Position numbers and translations under genes: made by a program | The notes under the pieces: model-generated | Databases searched by the model: none | Seen by the model: the letters and a program-made list of their open reading frames with translations, nothing else | What the model was told of the DNA's origin: nothing | In this document: positions 24,474-33,386 of the stretch, piece after piece | Layout of the letters: each line of letters begins with the position of its first letter | Numbering within the stretch: the first letter of the stretch is position 1 | Assembly (NCBI GenBank): GCA_026003215.1 | Contig: BPGV01000001.1 | Location: 461,570-525,569 of the forward strand | Length of the DNA stretch: 64,000 nucleotides | Source: Bacteroidia bacterium | Lineage (GTDB): Bacteria; Bacteroidota; Bacteroidia; SpSt-205 | Direction: 5' to 3'

Positions 24474-25281
24474 CGCCGTGGCGCTGCTGCCAGGCCCGCA
24501 CATAGGCAAAAAAACGCTCTTTATTTACGCCTATCAGTATCAAGCGCTTGGCTTCCCCCGGTAAGATATGCGGCTGCCACCTTACTGACACGGGAAGGGC
24601 TTTTCCATAGCGCTCAAAATCCGCTTTATCACAAAAAACCTCAAACCGAAAATGTAAGAATGACCTATCATCTAAAAAGAAAAAATACGGCCGTACATAT
24701 ACCCGGCCGAGAGGAAAGGACTTTTCTACCCAGTGGCGCACAGTTTCATAGAGGGAGTCTCGGGGCACCCGCCAGTGCACACTATCTATGGCAATGATAA
24801 ACCTCCCCTCAAAAAGATACGGTTGGGGGTCATCGTAGAAGTACACTTCTGCGGCTTCTAATAAAGCGGAGACCGCTGGCCGAAGACTTTCATTTTTTTG
24901 AAACCAGACGCGCGACCACATCACGGGCTGAAAAGAATCCGAAAAACGACTAAGCCATTCCGGCGAAAAGGTATAGGAAAATACGCCTTCTGTAATATAC
25001 CCACAGTGTAGATTTACTTTGAAGGTTTTTATCAGGTTTCGGCCATTATAGAGCTTTAACACATAATGATAATCACAATAATCCTCGTAAAAAGGCTTTC
25101 CTTGCCATAGAGTTTGCATTTCTTTGAGTACAGCTTTGTCTTGTATCCGGAAAGCTGAGTATCGTTGCTGGAGGGGATGCGGGGCATAGTTGGGGATAGA
25201 GACACCGATAAGGGTCCACTCGCCTTCATCCAAGTTGATTCCACTCAAGAGGGCGTAAGCCCATAAGGTCAAGAGGTACAT
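24451..25281 (-). CDS. Uncharacterised protein
   Basis: A 276-residue protein with a short hydrophobic N-terminus (YLLTLWAYALLSG) that could be a signal peptide, and a mixed alpha/beta body rich in Tyr, Phe and Trp. No recognised motif or family. A central repeat of FxLDDRSFLHFRFEVF-type strands suggests a beta-sheet core. It is the last gene of the long - strand run that starts at ftsW and overlaps the end of the GGGP-synthase homologue by 13 bases, so it is probably co-transcribed with it. The 3' end overlaps the convergent symporter gene by 23 bases. Confidence 0.6.
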   Translation of the reverse strand: MYLLTLWAYALLSGINLDEGEWTLIGVSIPNYAPHPLQQRYSAFRIQDKAVLKEMQTLWQGKPFYEDYCDYHYVLKLYNGRNLIKTFKVNLHCGYITEGVFSYTFSPEWLSRFSDSFQPVMWSRVWFQKNESLRPAVSALLEAAEVYFYDDPQPYLFEGRFIIAIDSVHWRVPRDSLYETVRHWVEKSFPLGRVYVRPYFFFLDDRSFLHFRFEVFCDKADFERYGKALPVSVRWQPHILPGEAKRLILIGVNKERFFAYVRAWQQRHGAKSEMPD

Positions 25282-26033
25282 AGGCTAAAAAACTCTTGCC
25301 AAGCGGTCCGGGAGAAAGGTTTTTTTTCAGCGGCCGTGCCAATCACGACAAAAGTAGCGCCTGCTTGGAGGAGCACTTGGGCGGTCTCAGGACTATAAAC
25401 GCCCCCTCCTACCAGTAAAGGAGCTGTAGTTATGGCCCGCACGGCGGATACAGCTTCTGGGGATAGAGCGTGGGCAGCGCCACTTCCTGCATCTATGTAA
25501 ATGACTTTCTGACCCAGCAGTAGGCCTGCTAAGGCCGTCGCTTGTACCAACTCGGGCTTATCTGCGGGGATAGGGAGGCTTTGCGTGATATAATGCACGG
25601 TACGCCAATCCTCCGGCATGCCTACAAGCAAGTACGTGGTCGGGATGACCTCCCCACCCCACCGATAGAGTATAGGGGCCGCTTCTACCTGAGCCCCAAT
25701 CAGATAATAGGGATTACGGCTACTGGCTAAAAACAGCAGCAAAACGGCATCTACAGCTGGCGTAAGCTGAGCTACACTCCCAGGGAAAAGCACAAGAGCC
25801 AACGAAGGGAAAAGGGCTTTGGCTTCTCGGCACCAGGCAGACATATCCGCTTGGGCAAGAAAGCTGCCACCGACGAGAACCCACTGGCCACCGGCTTCGT
25901 AATAAGCCTCAGCCCGACGCGCGTATTCTTCCGGCGTGAGCCTATCCGGGTCTACAAGCCATAGCGGCTGGGGGGAGACCTGCTGCCAAGCCGACAGGAT
26001 ACCCATCGCCCCCGAAGCTACAAGCCTATCCAT
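25269..26033 (-). CDS. Geranylgeranylglyceryl phosphate synthase/PcrB family protein
   Basis: A 254-residue TIM-barrel enzyme of the GGGPS/PcrB family, which joins a polyprenyl diphosphate to glycerol-1-phosphate. Motifs: LWLVDPDRLT (first barrel strand), GGQWVLVGGSFL, YLLVG, VIYIDAGSGAAH, and the phosphate-binding PLLVGGGVYSPETAQ and FVVIGTAAEK. Bacteroidota carry group-II homologues, some shown to make GGGP. Specificity for chain length is not readable. I chose ATG 26033 (fits the family N-terminus and overlaps the preceding gene by 16 bases); upstream ATGs at 26057 and 26099 lie deeper in that gene. Confidence 0.82.
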   Translation of the reverse strand: MDRLVASGAMGILSAWQQVSPQPLWLVDPDRLTPEEYARRAEAYYEAGGQWVLVGGSFLAQADMSAWCREAKALFPSLALVLFPGSVAQLTPAVDAVLLLFLASSRNPYYLIGAQVEAAPILYRWGGEVIPTTYLLVGMPEDWRTVHYITQSLPIPADKPELVQATALAGLLLGQKVIYIDAGSGAAHALSPEAVSAVRAITTAPLLVGGGVYSPETAQVLLQAGATFVVIGTAAEKKPFSRTAWQEFFSLCTS

Positions 26034-26482
26034 TGGCGGAGCTTTTTCACGAGCCATCGCTGCCCCCATCGCCAGAGAAAAGGAGCCATCGTAGCCCAAA
26101 GCGAAGGCGGTATCGCTCCTTTGGGATCAGGAGCCCCTAAAATATGCTCTTCCATGAGGCGGAGCCCGCCTTCGGCCAGACGCAACCGATAGACCGCATC
26201 CTGCACAGGCAAAGAACGCCGAAAAAGCCTTGTCCCTTTCCATAGCATAACCCCCCCCAAGAGGAACCACCCTACGCCTATCACGAGCAAGGTAGGGATC
26301 CAACCCCACACACGGACTAACCCCACGAGGAGAGCCCCTGTAAGGCAGAGTAAGCTCACGCCAAACGCAAAGCCCGCTGCCACCAGCATTAGGGTCCGGC
26401 TGGTCCATCGGTACAAAAGCAGTTCTGCGCGTGCTTCTAAGGCCACCAGCCACAAGCGGAAGTACCGCCGCCACGGAGCCAT
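26018..26482 (-). CDS. Small membrane protein with holin-X-like layout
   Basis: A 154-residue protein with a basic N-terminal helix (residues 1-28), a hairpin of two membrane segments (about 32-58 and 62-82) and a soluble C-terminal part with several Trp. The layout is reminiscent of the phage-holin-superfamily III/DUF1469-type proteins often encoded near cell-envelope genes, but the match is only topological. It follows ftsZ by 2 bases and precedes the GGGP-synthase homologue, so it belongs to the ftsW-ftsZ transcript. Confidence 0.6.
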   Translation of the reverse strand: MAPWRRYFRLWLVALEARAELLLYRWTSRTLMLVAAGFAFGVSLLCLTGALLVGLVRVWGWIPTLLVIGVGWFLLGGVMLWKGTRLFRRSLPVQDAVYRLRLAEGGLRLMEEHILGAPDPKGAIPPSLWATMAPFLWRWGQRWLVKKLRQWIGL

Positions 26483-26484
26483 GC

Positions 26485-27822
26485 TTAGTCTGCGTTATCG
26501 TAGAGGCGCGGATTATGTCTGCGGAGCGGCAGCCCCATCCCCGTTTCATCCGAAGGCTCCAAGCGTGTGGAGGAAAGCGAAGAAGGCGGAGAAGTAAGCT
26601 GGGTAAAGTCCCTCTTCAATCGCTGATACGCGGGGCTGTGTTGGGCTTTTTCTAAGGCACGGGGGTCGTTTTCTATCTGGCGAAGCCGCTCTTGGAGCGA
26701 AAAAGTAGCGGGAGGTTCCTCTACGACAGGCGGCGAAGGCACCGCAGATAAGGGAAGTTCCATTTCTAAGAGCGGAGGCGTGGTATTTTCTTTTTTCTTG
26801 TGGAGAGAGGCCGAGGGCGCGGTATGCACGGTGGTGATAAGGTTTCGTATAGACTCAGGCTGCCCTAAGCCAGTAGCAATCAGCGTGATACTGAGTTCAT
26901 CCCCTGCGGCATCATCAAACACCTGTCCCATAATCACATCGGTATCGGCATCTCCTACGGCTTCTGCCAGGCGCTTCATGATTTGATCTACCTCCTGCAT
27001 TTCCAGCGTTTCTTCCGAAGCGGTGATATTGACCAGAATAGCCCGCGCCCCCCGAATATCCACATCATCCAACAAAGGAGAACTCAGCGCCTCTTCTATG
27101 GCCATGATAGCCCGATTTTCTCCCCGCTGCTGCGACATCCCCAAGAGGGTATAGCCCCCCTTCTGCATGACAGTTTTGACATCCGCAAAATCTACATTAA
27201 TGTAGCCCGGCTTGGTAACGACTTCGGCGATTCCGCGTACCGCACGATACAGCACCTGATCCGCCAGTAGGAAGGCTTCCTTTTGGCGCATGTTAGGAGA
27301 AGAGAGCCGAGTAATATTGTCATTTTGTATGATTACGAGGGCATCTACATGCTTTTCCAACTCAATAAGGCCTTTTATAGCGTTTTTCTTACGTGGTTTT
27401 CCCTCAAAGTAGAAAGGGAGTGTCACCACAGCTACCGTAAGGAGCCCCAAGCTTTGGCACAACTCAGCCACCACCGGGATGGCCCCTGTACCGGTGCCTC
27501 CCCCTAAGCCTGCGGTGAGGAAAACCATACGCAGCGGCGGCTGAAGCACCTGCCGAATCTCTTCTACGCTCTCTTGTGCGGCCTGCTTCCCGCGTTCAGG
27601 GTCGGCCCCACACCCTAACCCCCCAGTGAGCTTTTGTCCAATAAGCAAACGCCGAGGCACCGGACTAAGCCCTAACACCTGCGCGTCTGTGTTACAGACA
27701 ATAAACTCCACCCCGTGTATCCCCTTTTGATACATGTTATTGACGGCGTTGCACCCTGCGCCTCCTATCCCTATTACGGATATAATCGGAGGAGCGGAAC
27801 TTGCAGAAAAGTTAAGGCTCAT
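26485..27822 (-). CDS. ftsZ: Cell division protein FtsZ
   Basis: A 445-residue tubulin-like GTPase that forms the division ring. The nucleotide-binding domain has IGIGGAGCNAVNNM, the tubulin signature GGGTGTG at residues 107-113, and the T7 synergy loop with NVDFADVKTVM (catalytic Asp). A variable linker of about 110 residues follows position 330. The C-terminus HNPRLYDNAD resembles the Bacteroidota FtsZ tail that binds FtsA. It follows ftsA by 18 bases in the standard dcw order. Confidence 0.96.
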   Translation of the reverse strand: MSLNFSASSAPPIISVIGIGGAGCNAVNNMYQKGIHGVEFIVCNTDAQVLGLSPVPRRLLIGQKLTGGLGCGADPERGKQAAQESVEEIRQVLQPPLRMVFLTAGLGGGTGTGAIPVVAELCQSLGLLTVAVVTLPFYFEGKPRKKNAIKGLIELEKHVDALVIIQNDNITRLSSPNMRQKEAFLLADQVLYRAVRGIAEVVTKPGYINVDFADVKTVMQKGGYTLLGMSQQRGENRAIMAIEEALSSPLLDDVDIRGARAILVNITASEETLEMQEVDQIMKRLAEAVGDADTDVIMGQVFDDAAGDELSITLIATGLGQPESIRNLITTVHTAPSASLHKKKENTTPPLLEMELPLSAVPSPPVVEEPPATFSLQERLRQIENDPRALEKAQHSPAYQRLKRDFTQLTSPPSSLSSTRLEPSDETGMGLPLRRHNPRLYDNAD

Positions 27823-27840
27823 ATGCTTTTAGTTTTGTAT

Positions 27841-29136
27841 CTAATCTACAAGGTCTTGCGGAAGCTTGAAACTCTTTTCTAACATAGAGCGCAACCGCTC
27901 CATGAGCTTAGAGGGCGTGGGGGCGGAGGGTTCCTTAGCGGTGGTTTTATATTCGGGGGGCGGAGGTAGCGGCGGTAGAAACTCCCGCAAAGTAGGCACC
28001 AGCGAAAGCGTAGCTACGGCGCCCGCCATTTGCGGATGCAGGAGGGGTTCCACGATGCCTCGCCCTATGATTTCACCCACGGCTACGCGGAAGACTCGCT
28101 CTCCCAATACATACTCCACTAATTTTTCTATGCCTGGCATAGCTGCCCCACCGCCCGCCAGGTAAATACCCCCGTAAAGATGCTTGAGTAACCCAGCCTT
28201 TTCTATTTCCCGCGCCACAAAGACAAATATTTCTTCTAAGCGTGCTTGGATTACTTCTGACAAAATACGCCGCCGCACCTCTACGGGTTCAGGCACCCCT
28301 GGCAGACGCAGCCGCAATACTTCCTCAGGATCCACCAAAGAAGCCAAAGCCACCCCCTGTTGAAGTTTAAGCACTTCGGCTTGCTGCGGTAAAATAAACC
28401 GCAGTACTTCTCGTATATCTTGCGTAACAAGATGCCCACCTAAGGGTAACACGGCAAAATGTCTCAAGACTCCCTGGGCATATAAAACCACCGCAGTAGC
28501 ATGTGTGCCCAGATATACCAGCCCCACACCGGACGCCTTATGACCTGGCGAGAGAAATACCTCCGCTGCGAGGAGGGCCCGAGACACAAATCCCTCCACC
28601 TCCACCCCTATCCGTTGGAAGCAACGGCGCAGCGTATGCAGTATCGTCTGCGGGGCATACAATAAATAAAACTGCCCTTCCAGCCGTACCCCACTCATAC
28701 CAATAGGATCCCGCACATCTCTGCGATGATCCAAGTGGTAAGTCTGCGGTATCACATGGATAAGCTCCATATCCGCTGGCACAGGACGCTGCGCCGCTTG
28801 CTGACGCAGCCGCTCTAAGTCTTCGTATCTAATCTCATGGTCTGGCTGTGGGAAAGTAATCACGCCTTGGGACCATTCTCCTCGCAGCTCCACATGATGT
28901 AGCGAAACCCATACTCGGCGCAGGACCGTACCTGATTGCTGCATGGCCTGCTGGAGCGCACGTTCCATGGAAGCCACAGCCCGCTCAATATTGGCTACCC
29001 CCCGATCATCTATCCCCTCTGCCGGAGCTACTCCTGCACCTAAAACACTTACCCGCCCATCCCGCTCATCTCGCTGCCCAATAAGCACACGAATTTGTTG
29101 TGTTCCTACATCAACTATTCCATATATGTTCTTCAT
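27841..29136 (-). CDS. ftsA: Cell division protein FtsA
   Basis: A 431-residue actin-like protein that tethers FtsZ to the membrane. It has the phosphate-1 motif IYGIVDVGTQQIRVLIG and the phosphate-2/adenosine motif GGIYLAGGGAAMPGIEKL. The C-terminal LMERLRSMLEKSF is amphipathic, as in the FtsA membrane-targeting helix. I chose ATG 29136, 8 bases after the ftsQ stop; in-frame ATGs further upstream lie within ftsQ. Order ftsQ-ftsA-ftsZ is conserved. Confidence 0.93.
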   Translation of the reverse strand: MKNIYGIVDVGTQQIRVLIGQRDERDGRVSVLGAGVAPAEGIDDRGVANIERAVASMERALQQAMQQSGTVLRRVWVSLHHVELRGEWSQGVITFPQPDHEIRYEDLERLRQQAAQRPVPADMELIHVIPQTYHLDHRRDVRDPIGMSGVRLEGQFYLLYAPQTILHTLRRCFQRIGVEVEGFVSRALLAAEVFLSPGHKASGVGLVYLGTHATAVVLYAQGVLRHFAVLPLGGHLVTQDIREVLRFILPQQAEVLKLQQGVALASLVDPEEVLRLRLPGVPEPVEVRRRILSEVIQARLEEIFVFVAREIEKAGLLKHLYGGIYLAGGGAAMPGIEKLVEYVLGERVFRVAVGEIIGRGIVEPLLHPQMAGAVATLSLVPTLREFLPPLPPPPEYKTTAKEPSAPTPSKLMERLRSMLEKSFKLPQDLVD

Positions 29137-29144
29137 ATCTGCTA

Positions 29145-29825
29145 TTAGTTTTGGCATATAATCTGATTTGGAATAAATAAAATGACATTTTTGCAATATT
29201 GGATTCCCACCTTCGGTTGAAGGGAGCGCAAATATACATCCCACTGCTGGAGTGCTATGTCCAGATGAGGAACCCGCCCCAGCCAGAAAATCTCAGGCGC
29301 CACTTCCAAAAAACCGATCCACTGCCCATCCGGCAGTTCTTTGAGCCTACTGACCGCTCTATGATACCAAGGCTTTTTCTCCCACCAGCCTAAGAACGTC
29401 GCTATGGCTGTACTGTCCCATTTGTGCGCTTCTATGATAGGGAGGTCTAAGGAACGCACACATGGGAGCCGGGCCCCCTCCCTATCTACATAATACTGAC
29501 GCATAGGCAACGCCACCCGTGCCACAGGCTCGCGCAAAATACCTTCTATGCATACCTCCCCTTTTCCAGTATAATAAACATTTATCTTACGAAAAAGCTG
29601 CATTTTATGCATTTCCTGACAAAAAAGCCACAGCCTTTCTTGCTGCGTACTACTTTCTATGGCTTCTATTTGACGACTTATCCATAGGCTATCCCATAAA
29701 AGACCTTGGCCTGTAATATACCACTTATTCCGCGTCTGCAAAAAGGCATAGTAGGCCTCACCTGCTTTCCATCCGGCCCCCAGTATCACGATACCCAAAA
29801 GAAAGGCGCCCACACGCGTATTCAT
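29145..29825 (-). CDS. ftsQ: Cell division protein FtsQ (divergent)
   Basis: A 226-residue protein with one N-terminal membrane helix (about residues 5-25) and a periplasmic domain beginning with YYAFLQTRNKWYITGQGLLWD. It keeps the POTRA-like layout, with a segment around VYYTGKGEVCIEGILREPVARVALP corresponding to the beta-domain of FtsQ (xxREPxAxxxxxG pattern), and YYVDREGARLP. Sequence similarity to model FtsQ is low, as usual in Bacteroidota; the call rests largely on its place between murC and ftsA. Its ATG overlaps the murC stop (ATGA). Confidence 0.78.
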   Translation of the reverse strand: MNTRVGAFLLGIVILGAGWKAGEAYYAFLQTRNKWYITGQGLLWDSLWISRQIEAIESSTQQERLWLFCQEMHKMQLFRKINVYYTGKGEVCIEGILREPVARVALPMRQYYVDREGARLPCVRSLDLPIIEAHKWDSTAIATFLGWWEKKPWYHRAVSRLKELPDGQWIGFLEVAPEIFWLGRVPHLDIALQQWDVYLRSLQPKVGIQYCKNVILFIPNQIICQN

Positions 29826-31138
29826 GTAAAACTTTTTGTTAAAGCATTATACACAGGCGCTACCCAACGATAAATATCTCCTGCCCCTAAGAATGCCATA
29901 ACCACGGGGGCCTCGGCAAAATATACTAAAAAATAGTCCATATTGTCCTTCAAAGGTAGATACTCACGCACAGGTACCCGCACATGTGGAGAGATTAACT
30001 TATGCGTAACATGAGGTGTGGAAGGCTCTCGCGCCGCATAAATGGGGAAAAGCACTACCTCATCAGCTAAGGAAAGCGCTTTACCAAACTCCTCAGCAAA
30101 AAATGCCGTACGACTATATAAATGTGGCTGAAAAACAGCTATAAGCCTAAATCCCGGAAAGCTTTCTCGTAAGGCCTCTAAGGTGCGTTTTATTTCCGTA
30201 GGATGATGCGCATAATCACTTACTAAAAAATACCTATTTCGCACGGAGTATACCTCCATCCGACGATGTACCCCCTGGAAATCCCTAAGGGCCTCCCTTA
30301 CATCTTTATAGGGATACCCTATAGCCTCTAAAAGCACCAGGGCTGCTGCGGCATTTTCTGCAAAGTGACGCCCTACTTGAGACCACTCCACCACGCGACT
30401 TCCACCAGCCCACGTATAGCTGAAATACACCCTCCCCTCACGTACACCATACCCTTCTACCTGATAGCGTAGGAGGGAACGCCCCAGCTCCGGCAAATGC
30501 GCCGGTCCTACACATAGCCCCCTCACCTGCGAGAGGAATATTTTATAAGTCTCCACTACAGATTCGGGCGAGCCATATATTTCTAAATGGTCGGGATCCA
30601 CACTGAGTAAAATTGCATGTTCTGGTTGGAGAAGCAGGAGAGCTTTGTCATATTCATCTGCTTCTACTACGGCCCAGGGCCCTTCGCCCCCGCGATACGT
30701 ACTGCCGAAGTTTCGCATTATGCCTCCGACAAAAGCCACCGGCGAAGCCCCCAACGCATGTAAAAGCCATGTGAGGATAGCACTGGTGGAGGTTTTGCCA
30801 TGCGCACCCGCTACGGCAAGAACCTTATACGGGGCCACACATTCTGCAAGCGCTTGAGCTCTACGCCATACAGGGAGACTCCGACGGCGGGCCTCCGCCC
30901 ATTCCGGAAAATCCGCAGGAATAGCCGGCGTATAAATCACGCCCTCGGCAGCCTGGATAGCTTCCGATCGCGGGCTAAAGTCAATCGGAATCCCCAACCG
31001 CTGCAGCCTCTCTGTCTGCGGAGAAGGTTCTCGGTCATAGCCCGTAATGAGGTATCCCCTCTGGTGTAGATGTTCGGCTAAGGCGCTCATCCCCACGCCA
31101 CCAATACCCCACAGGCGAAGCCTTTTAGGAAAGGTCAT
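29822..31138 (-). CDS. murC: UDP-N-acetylmuramate-L-alanine ligase
   Basis: A 438-residue ATP-dependent ligase that adds L-Ala to UDP-MurNAc. It has the N-terminal Rossmann GIGGVGMSALAEHLHQRGY, the ATP loop AVAGAHGKTSTSA, the VVEADEYDKALLLLQPEHAILLSVDPDHLEIYG metal and substrate region, and the C-terminal SDYAHHPTEIKRTLEALRE. Slightly shorter than E. coli MurC but within range. The start overlaps murG by 14 bases and the end overlaps ftsQ by 4, so it is deep in the ftsW-ftsZ operon. Confidence 0.95.
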   Translation of the reverse strand: MTFPKRLRLWGIGGVGMSALAEHLHQRGYLITGYDREPSPQTERLQRLGIPIDFSPRSEAIQAAEGVIYTPAIPADFPEWAEARRRSLPVWRRAQALAECVAPYKVLAVAGAHGKTSTSAILTWLLHALGASPVAFVGGIMRNFGSTYRGGEGPWAVVEADEYDKALLLLQPEHAILLSVDPDHLEIYGSPESVVETYKIFLSQVRGLCVGPAHLPELGRSLLRYQVEGYGVREGRVYFSYTWAGGSRVVEWSQVGRHFAENAAAALVLLEAIGYPYKDVREALRDFQGVHRRMEVYSVRNRYFLVSDYAHHPTEIKRTLEALRESFPGFRLIAVFQPHLYSRTAFFAEEFGKALSLADEVVLFPIYAAREPSTPHVTHKLISPHVRVPVREYLPLKDNMDYFLVYFAEAPVVMAFLGAGDIYRWVAPVYNALTKSFT

Positions 31139-32204
31139 AAGCCAGCTGGTAAAGTACTTGGGCTAAGGTTTCGGCAGCATCCGGCCGAGCCAACTGGAGT
31201 GCCGCTTGGCCATACTGTTTGCGTAGCTCCTCTCGCCGAAGCAGGCTCAAGACAGCCTCGCAGAGCGCCCGATTGTCTGTTTCCTCTACTACGAGAGCGG
31301 CGTTATGCTGAGCCCAATAAGCGGCATTTTTGCGCTGATGGTCTTCTGCCACATGGGGCGAAGGCACCAGGACGGCCGCTTTACCCCACCAAGCCAGCTC
31401 CCCCAACGTAGAGCCACCTGCCCGGCTTACGACCACATCCGCCGCCGTATAAGCGGCTACCATATCTTCAATAAAGGGCTCTTGCCGCACGACCGCAGGC
31501 AAAGCCATATCGCTCCTTCCCCCGCCTACTTGCCACAAAAGCGAGGCCCCTGCCTCCACCCATGCAGACACACAGGACGCCACGGCCTGATTGAGCGCCG
31601 AAGAACCCTGACTACCTCCCAAGACCAAAATAAGGGGGGATTCCGGCGCAAACCCCAGCTTCTTTTTGGCTTCCTCAGCAGAGTATCGGACTTTGTCAGA
31701 AGGGCGAAACCGAACAGGCACCCCCACCCACGCATAACGCACCGAGGGGAGCAGCCCCTGCGTATGCGGAAAGGCCCCATACACGCAGCTGGCCCACCGG
31801 CTCAGCCAACGAGTGGTACGCCCCGCATGGGCATTGAGCTCGAGCACCACCACAGGTACTTTATGTACAATACCCCATATCCCCGGCAATAGCCCTGGAT
31901 ACCCCCCCGTAGTGAAAAGTACCTTAGGTCGTAGGGAGCTCAGCAGCCGGTGGGTAAAAAACATGGCTCGAGGAAGCTTATAAAAAAGGGTAAGGTTTCT
32001 GAAAAAAGCCTTTGGTTGCCATCCACGCACAGGAACACTATAAAAAGGCCACCCGGCTGTGCTAACCCATTTTTCCTCGCGCCCGCCGCGCACCCCCACC
32101 CAATAAATAGGAGCCTGCGGCCAATGAGCTCGCCATACGGAAGCTACCGCAAGCGCCGGAAAAACATGGCCGCCTGTACCTCCTGCAGCTATCACCAAAC
32201 TCAT
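31125..32204 (-). CDS. murG: Lipid II synthase MurG
   Basis: A 359-residue glycosyltransferase that adds GlcNAc to lipid I on the cytoplasmic face of the membrane. The N-terminal IAAGGTGGHVFPALAVA (G-loop 1), LVLGGSQGSSALNQAV (G-loop 3) and the UDP-GlcNAc site SRAGGSTLGELAWWGKAAVLVPSPHVAEDHQRKNA are all present. I chose ATG 32204, giving MSLVIAAGGTGGH and a 4-base ATGA overlap with ftsW. A longer in-frame version to 32573 reads through ftsW and does not resemble MurG. Confidence 0.95.
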   Translation of the reverse strand: MSLVIAAGGTGGHVFPALAVASVWRAHWPQAPIYWVGVRGGREEKWVSTAGWPFYSVPVRGWQPKAFFRNLTLFYKLPRAMFFTHRLLSSLRPKVLFTTGGYPGLLPGIWGIVHKVPVVVLELNAHAGRTTRWLSRWASCVYGAFPHTQGLLPSVRYAWVGVPVRFRPSDKVRYSAEEAKKKLGFAPESPLILVLGGSQGSSALNQAVASCVSAWVEAGASLLWQVGGGRSDMALPAVVRQEPFIEDMVAAYTAADVVVSRAGGSTLGELAWWGKAAVLVPSPHVAEDHQRKNAAYWAQHNAALVVEETDNRALCEAVLSLLRREELRKQYGQAALQLARPDAAETLAQVLYQLAYDLS

Positions 32205-33292
32205 ACGCGCGCTACTTTTTCGCTTATTGCTACCGACAGTCCCAGAATGAAGGCCTGCACTATAAGAGAACTTCCCCCTAAACTCACCCATGGCAGAGGT
32301 ACCCCAGTAATGGGCAACACTTCCAGGCTTACTCCCACATGAATGAGCACTTGAAACGCTACCTGTAAAAAAGCCCCTACCAAAAATAACTGCGCAAACC
32401 CTTGCGTAACGGTAATCCACGCCGCTAATCGCCAGAGAAAAAGTCCATACAGCACCAATACCACCACACCCCCTATAAACCCGTATTCCTCTATCAAGAT
32501 AGAATAGGCAAAGTCTGAATAAGATTGAGGCAGGTAATAGCGCTGCGTGCTGCGACCAGGGCCTTTTCCCCAAAGCCCACCGGAATACACAGCCAAGGAG
32601 GCATGCGCCCGTTGATAATCATCAGCTCGCTGGGAGACGAAGGCTTCACCTTGCCAATAAGCCAAGAGCCGTTGCTCCCAAACCTTGGCCCGTGGCGCCA
32701 CCGCAAATAAAATAGCTATCCCTAACAGCCCTAAAAAAAACAACCGTACAAATATTCTCAGAGATACTCCTCCTATGTACAAAAATATCATAGCTATCCC
32801 CATAAGAAGAATACCATTGCTTAGATTTACAGGGGCAATCAAGAGAAAGGTTAAGCCTATACGCCATAAGAGAGGAAATAAACCCGTCCAGTTTCGCACT
32901 TGCTCGGGCGCAGCGGCTATCCGATAAGCTAAAAGCCCTAACAAGCTAAAGCGCGCCAGTTCCGAAGGCTGTAAAGAGATACCCCCTATGTACACCCACC
33001 GCTGAGCCCCCCCCCCTCTAAAAAATACATAGCCCAATAGTGCCAAAGATATCCACCAAAAAACTTCAAAAAAAGGGCCAAATCTGCGATAATCTGCATG
33101 ATGAATTACAAAGGCTATAAAGAAAGCAACTATTACAGTAAAGACATGCTTGACAAGATAATACTCGGGCGTGGTAGGGTGAAAACGAAATACCAGGCCC
33201 ACCGTAGCACTGTATACAACAAGAGTTCCTATAAGGCTCAGCAGAAAAGCTATGCCCCATAGGATTTTATCACCCCGAAGCCAGCCAGACAC
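32201..33292 (-). CDS. ftsW: Peptidoglycan glycosyltransferase FtsW
   Basis: A 363-residue SEDS-family protein with about 10 membrane segments; it polymerises septal peptidoglycan. Key parts: FFRGGGAQRWVYIGGISLQPSELARFSLLGLLAY (SEDS motif with the catalytic-Asp-adjacent region), a large periplasmic loop containing YQRAHASLAVYSGGLWGKGPGRSTQRYYLPQSYSDFAYSILIEEYGFIGG (with the conserved Asp in SDFAYS), and the C-terminal PITGVPLPWVSLGGSS. The GTG start is 5 bases after a TAnnTTTG box. It heads the ftsW-murG-murC-ftsQ-ftsA-ftsZ run. Confidence 0.95.
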   Translation of the reverse strand: MSGWLRGDKILWGIAFLLSLIGTLVVYSATVGLVFRFHPTTPEYYLVKHVFTVIVAFFIAFVIHHADYRRFGPFFEVFWWISLALLGYVFFRGGGAQRWVYIGGISLQPSELARFSLLGLLAYRIAAAPEQVRNWTGLFPLLWRIGLTFLLIAPVNLSNGILLMGIAMIFLYIGGVSLRIFVRLFFLGLLGIAILFAVAPRAKVWEQRLLAYWQGEAFVSQRADDYQRAHASLAVYSGGLWGKGPGRSTQRYYLPQSYSDFAYSILIEEYGFIGGVVVLVLYGLFLWRLAAWITVTQGFAQLFLVGAFLQVAFQVLIHVGVSLEVLPITGVPLPWVSLGGSSLIVQAFILGLSVAISEKVARV

Positions 33293-33297
33293 GCAAA

Positions 33298-33305
33298 CAA
33301 AGGTA
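33298..33305 (-). promoter_or_regulatory. -7 box TACCTTTG for the division/cell-wall operon
   Basis: Exact match on the - strand, 5 bases before GTG 33292 of ftsW. The only clear box in this nine-gene run. Confidence 0.66.
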
Positions 33306-33386
33306 CATCCCCACCCCCCTCCCTTAGAGCCTGTGGATAAAGATAAAGCAGCCCCAAGCAGGCGTGGATAGGCCTTAGGCCCCTCT

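Noticed and set aside
29137-29244. Upstream ATGs for ftsA
   Set aside because: They lie within ftsQ; ATG 29136 is 8 bases after the ftsQ stop and gives the normal actin-fold start.
32205-32573. N-terminal extension of murG by 123 residues
   Set aside because: It reads through ftsW in another frame and lacks MurG similarity; MSLVIAAGGTGGH at 32204 is the family start.
33306-33386. GGCC-TTA-GGCC hairpin as terminator of the omega-amidase gene
   Set aside because: Only a 4-base stem without a T-run; too weak to call.
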